From Alphaproteobacteria bacterium UBA3439 (GTDB lineage: Bacteria; Pseudomonadota; Alphaproteobacteria; Puniceispirillales; Puniceispirillaceae), in NCBI GenBank assembly GCA_002378605.1, contig DFSK01000006.1, positions 1 to 7,382 of the forward strand: 7,382 nucleotides of DNA. The letters run 5' to 3'. Positions 6,427 through 7,382 of this stretch are shown one piece after another. Each line of letters opens with the position of its first letter. Positions within the stretch are counted from its first letter, which is position 1. The position numbers were made by a program, and so were the translations under genes. The notes beneath the pieces were generated by a model that ran no database searches, was not told where the DNA came from, and saw only the letters and a program-made list of their open reading frames with translations.

Positions 6427-7278
6427 ATGACGCAAAGCGCGGGACAATTGGTGGTCATCGCAACACCGATTGGCAATCTTGGCGATCTATCGCCTCGCGC
6501 GGCCGAATGGCTGCAAAAAGCCGATATTCTGGCATGTGAAGATACCAGAATGACGCGCAAATTACTGGCACTGACCGGTTTGCGCACCACGGCAAAATTC
6601 GTGCCCTATCATGATCATAACGGGAAAACCATGCGGCCAAAGCTGCTTGAAGCCTTACAAAGCGGCAAGAAAATTGCGCTTGTTAGCGATGCTGGTACGC
6701 CACTTGTTTCCGACCCCGGATATAAGCTTGTTGCCGCTTGCCACGATGCCGGGATTTCTGTCACGGCGATCCCCGGGCCAAGCGCTGTCTTGGCTGGCCT
6801 GGCCGCCGCAGGCCTTCCAAGTGACCGGTTCTTATTCGCTGGATTTGTGCCACATGGCCAAAAGGCCGCCATAACAGCCTTTCGTGAATTTGCCAATCTT
6901 AGCGTGACAAGCATCTGGTTTGAATCACCACGCCGTCTTGGTGCAAGTTTGCAAATCATGCATGAGGTATTTGGCGAACGGCTCGCCGTCATCGCGCGCG
7001 AATTAACCAAATTGCACGAATCCTATCACCGTGACACGCTGGCACTGCTTGCCGAATTTTATCAAAAAGCCCCACCACCCAAGGGCGAAATTGTCATTTT
7101 GGTCAGCGGCATGACAGCAAGCGATGATACATTCGACACAGCCAAATTAACCGCAATGCTGCGGGAGGAAATGCAGGCAACAAGCCTTCGCGATGCGGTA
7201 CAGACGGTCAGCCAGATTTCTGGCCAATCGCGTAAAATCATCTATTCATTAGCCATTGATCTTGACAAGGAAAATTGA
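6427..7278 (+). CDS. rsmI: 16S rRNA (cytidine(1402)-2'-O)-methyltransferase RsmI
   Basis: RsmI transfers a methyl group from SAM to the ribose 2'-OH of C1402 in the 16S rRNA decoding centre. The 283 aa length is typical (about 286). The tetrapyrrole-methylase fold is clear: LVVIATPIGNLGDLSPRA (8-25), LACEDTRMTRKLL (35-47), the SAM-binding VSDAGTPLVSDPGY (86-99), AIPGPSAVLAGLAAAGLPSDRFLFAGF (from 114), FESPRRL (165-171), RELTKLHE (191-198) and PPKGEIVILV (217-226). A small helical C-terminal domain follows. I chose ATG 6427 because it gives the family N-terminus and has AGGCGG at 6412-6417, 9 nt upstream; the frame is open further upstream to 6283, but that extension overlaps the promoter and is unlike RsmI. 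Divergent neighbour is the LppC-family gene, the same pairing as yraM/yraL in E. coli. Confidence 0.96.
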   Translation: MTQSAGQLVVIATPIGNLGDLSPRAAEWLQKADILACEDTRMTRKLLALTGLRTTAKFVPYHDHNGKTMRPKLLEALQSGKKIALVSDAGTPLVSDPGYKLVAACHDAGISVTAIPGPSAVLAGLAAAGLPSDRFLFAGFVPHGQKAAITAFREFANLSVTSIWFESPRRLGASLQIMHEVFGERLAVIARELTKLHESYHRDTLALLAEFYQKAPPPKGEIVILVSGMTASDDTFDTAKLTAMLREEMQATSLRDAVQTVSQISGQSRKIIYSLAIDLDKEN

Positions 7279-7297
7279 TCGCTAGCCAAATAGAGCC

Positions 7298-7382
7298 ATG
7301 ATACTAAAGCCACCGGCAAATCATCGTTCGCTATCGGCCAATGCCGAAACGAAGCCTGCACCAAATCGGGCAAATCCAAATC
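7298..7382 (+). CDS. 5' end of an open frame, possibly yraN (UPF0102 endonuclease-like)
   Basis: An ATG at 7298, 19 bp after the rsmI stop, opens a frame with no stop to the window edge (28 codons). It begins MILKPPANHRSLSANAET and continues basic and Pro/Asn-rich. A weak TAGAG lies just upstream (7291-7295). None of the 28 residues is diagnostic. The position immediately after rsmI is where yraN is found in many proteobacteria, and an N-terminal extension of this kind would precede the nuclease-like core. The assignment is by gene order only. Confidence 0.45.
   Translation, partial: MILKPPANHRSLSANAETKPAPNRANPN

Overview
This 7.4 kb window is a compact stretch of chromosomal housekeeping genes from a proteobacterium, almost certainly an alphaproteobacterium. 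I infer this from the HrcA and RNase PH sequences, the divergent hrcA/rph arrangement, and the series rph-rdgB-hemW-lppC-rsmI, which is a familiar alphaproteobacterial order. By eye the base composition is near 50% G+C, and codon use looks uniform from gene to gene. A marine SAR116-like lineage would fit, but that is a guess. No tRNA, rRNA, IS element, CRISPR array, phage gene or toxin/defence system is visible.

Layout. At 1-68 is the 3' end of a plus-strand gene encoding a very basic Lys/Ala/Arg tail. About 200 bp of non-coding DNA with two palindromes follows. At 273-731 (+) is a small membrane-anchored protein with two tandem CxxC-x19-CxxC zinc ribbons. Convergent to it, with a 24 bp gap, is hrcA (756-1814, -), the heat-shock repressor. 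A 131 bp divergent spacer separates hrcA from an apparent operon rph (1946-2674), rdgB (2705-3325) and hemW (3315-4526). hemW converges on an LppC/LpoA-type lipoprotein gene (4584-6179, -). A 247 bp divergent region carries a good sigma70-like promoter for rsmI and a pair of near-identical direct repeats exactly 22 bp apart. rsmI (6427-7278, +) follows, and the window ends 85 bp into what may be yraN.

How the genes fit together. HrcA controls chaperone genes. RNase PH trims tRNA 3' ends. RdgB removes non-canonical purine nucleotides. HemW is a radical-SAM, haem-binding protein. RsmI methylates 16S rRNA. The LppC-family lipoprotein is an outer-membrane protein implicated in cell-wall synthesis in gamma-proteobacteria. 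The set is a conserved neighbourhood, not a single pathway.

I found no convincing new biological system. The points worth a second look are the twin-ribbon membrane protein, the absence of grpE next to hrcA, a changed residue in the HrcA recognition helix, the 22 bp-spaced direct repeats between lppC and rsmI, and a perfect 10 bp inverted repeat lying exactly over the lipobox codons of the lipoprotein.
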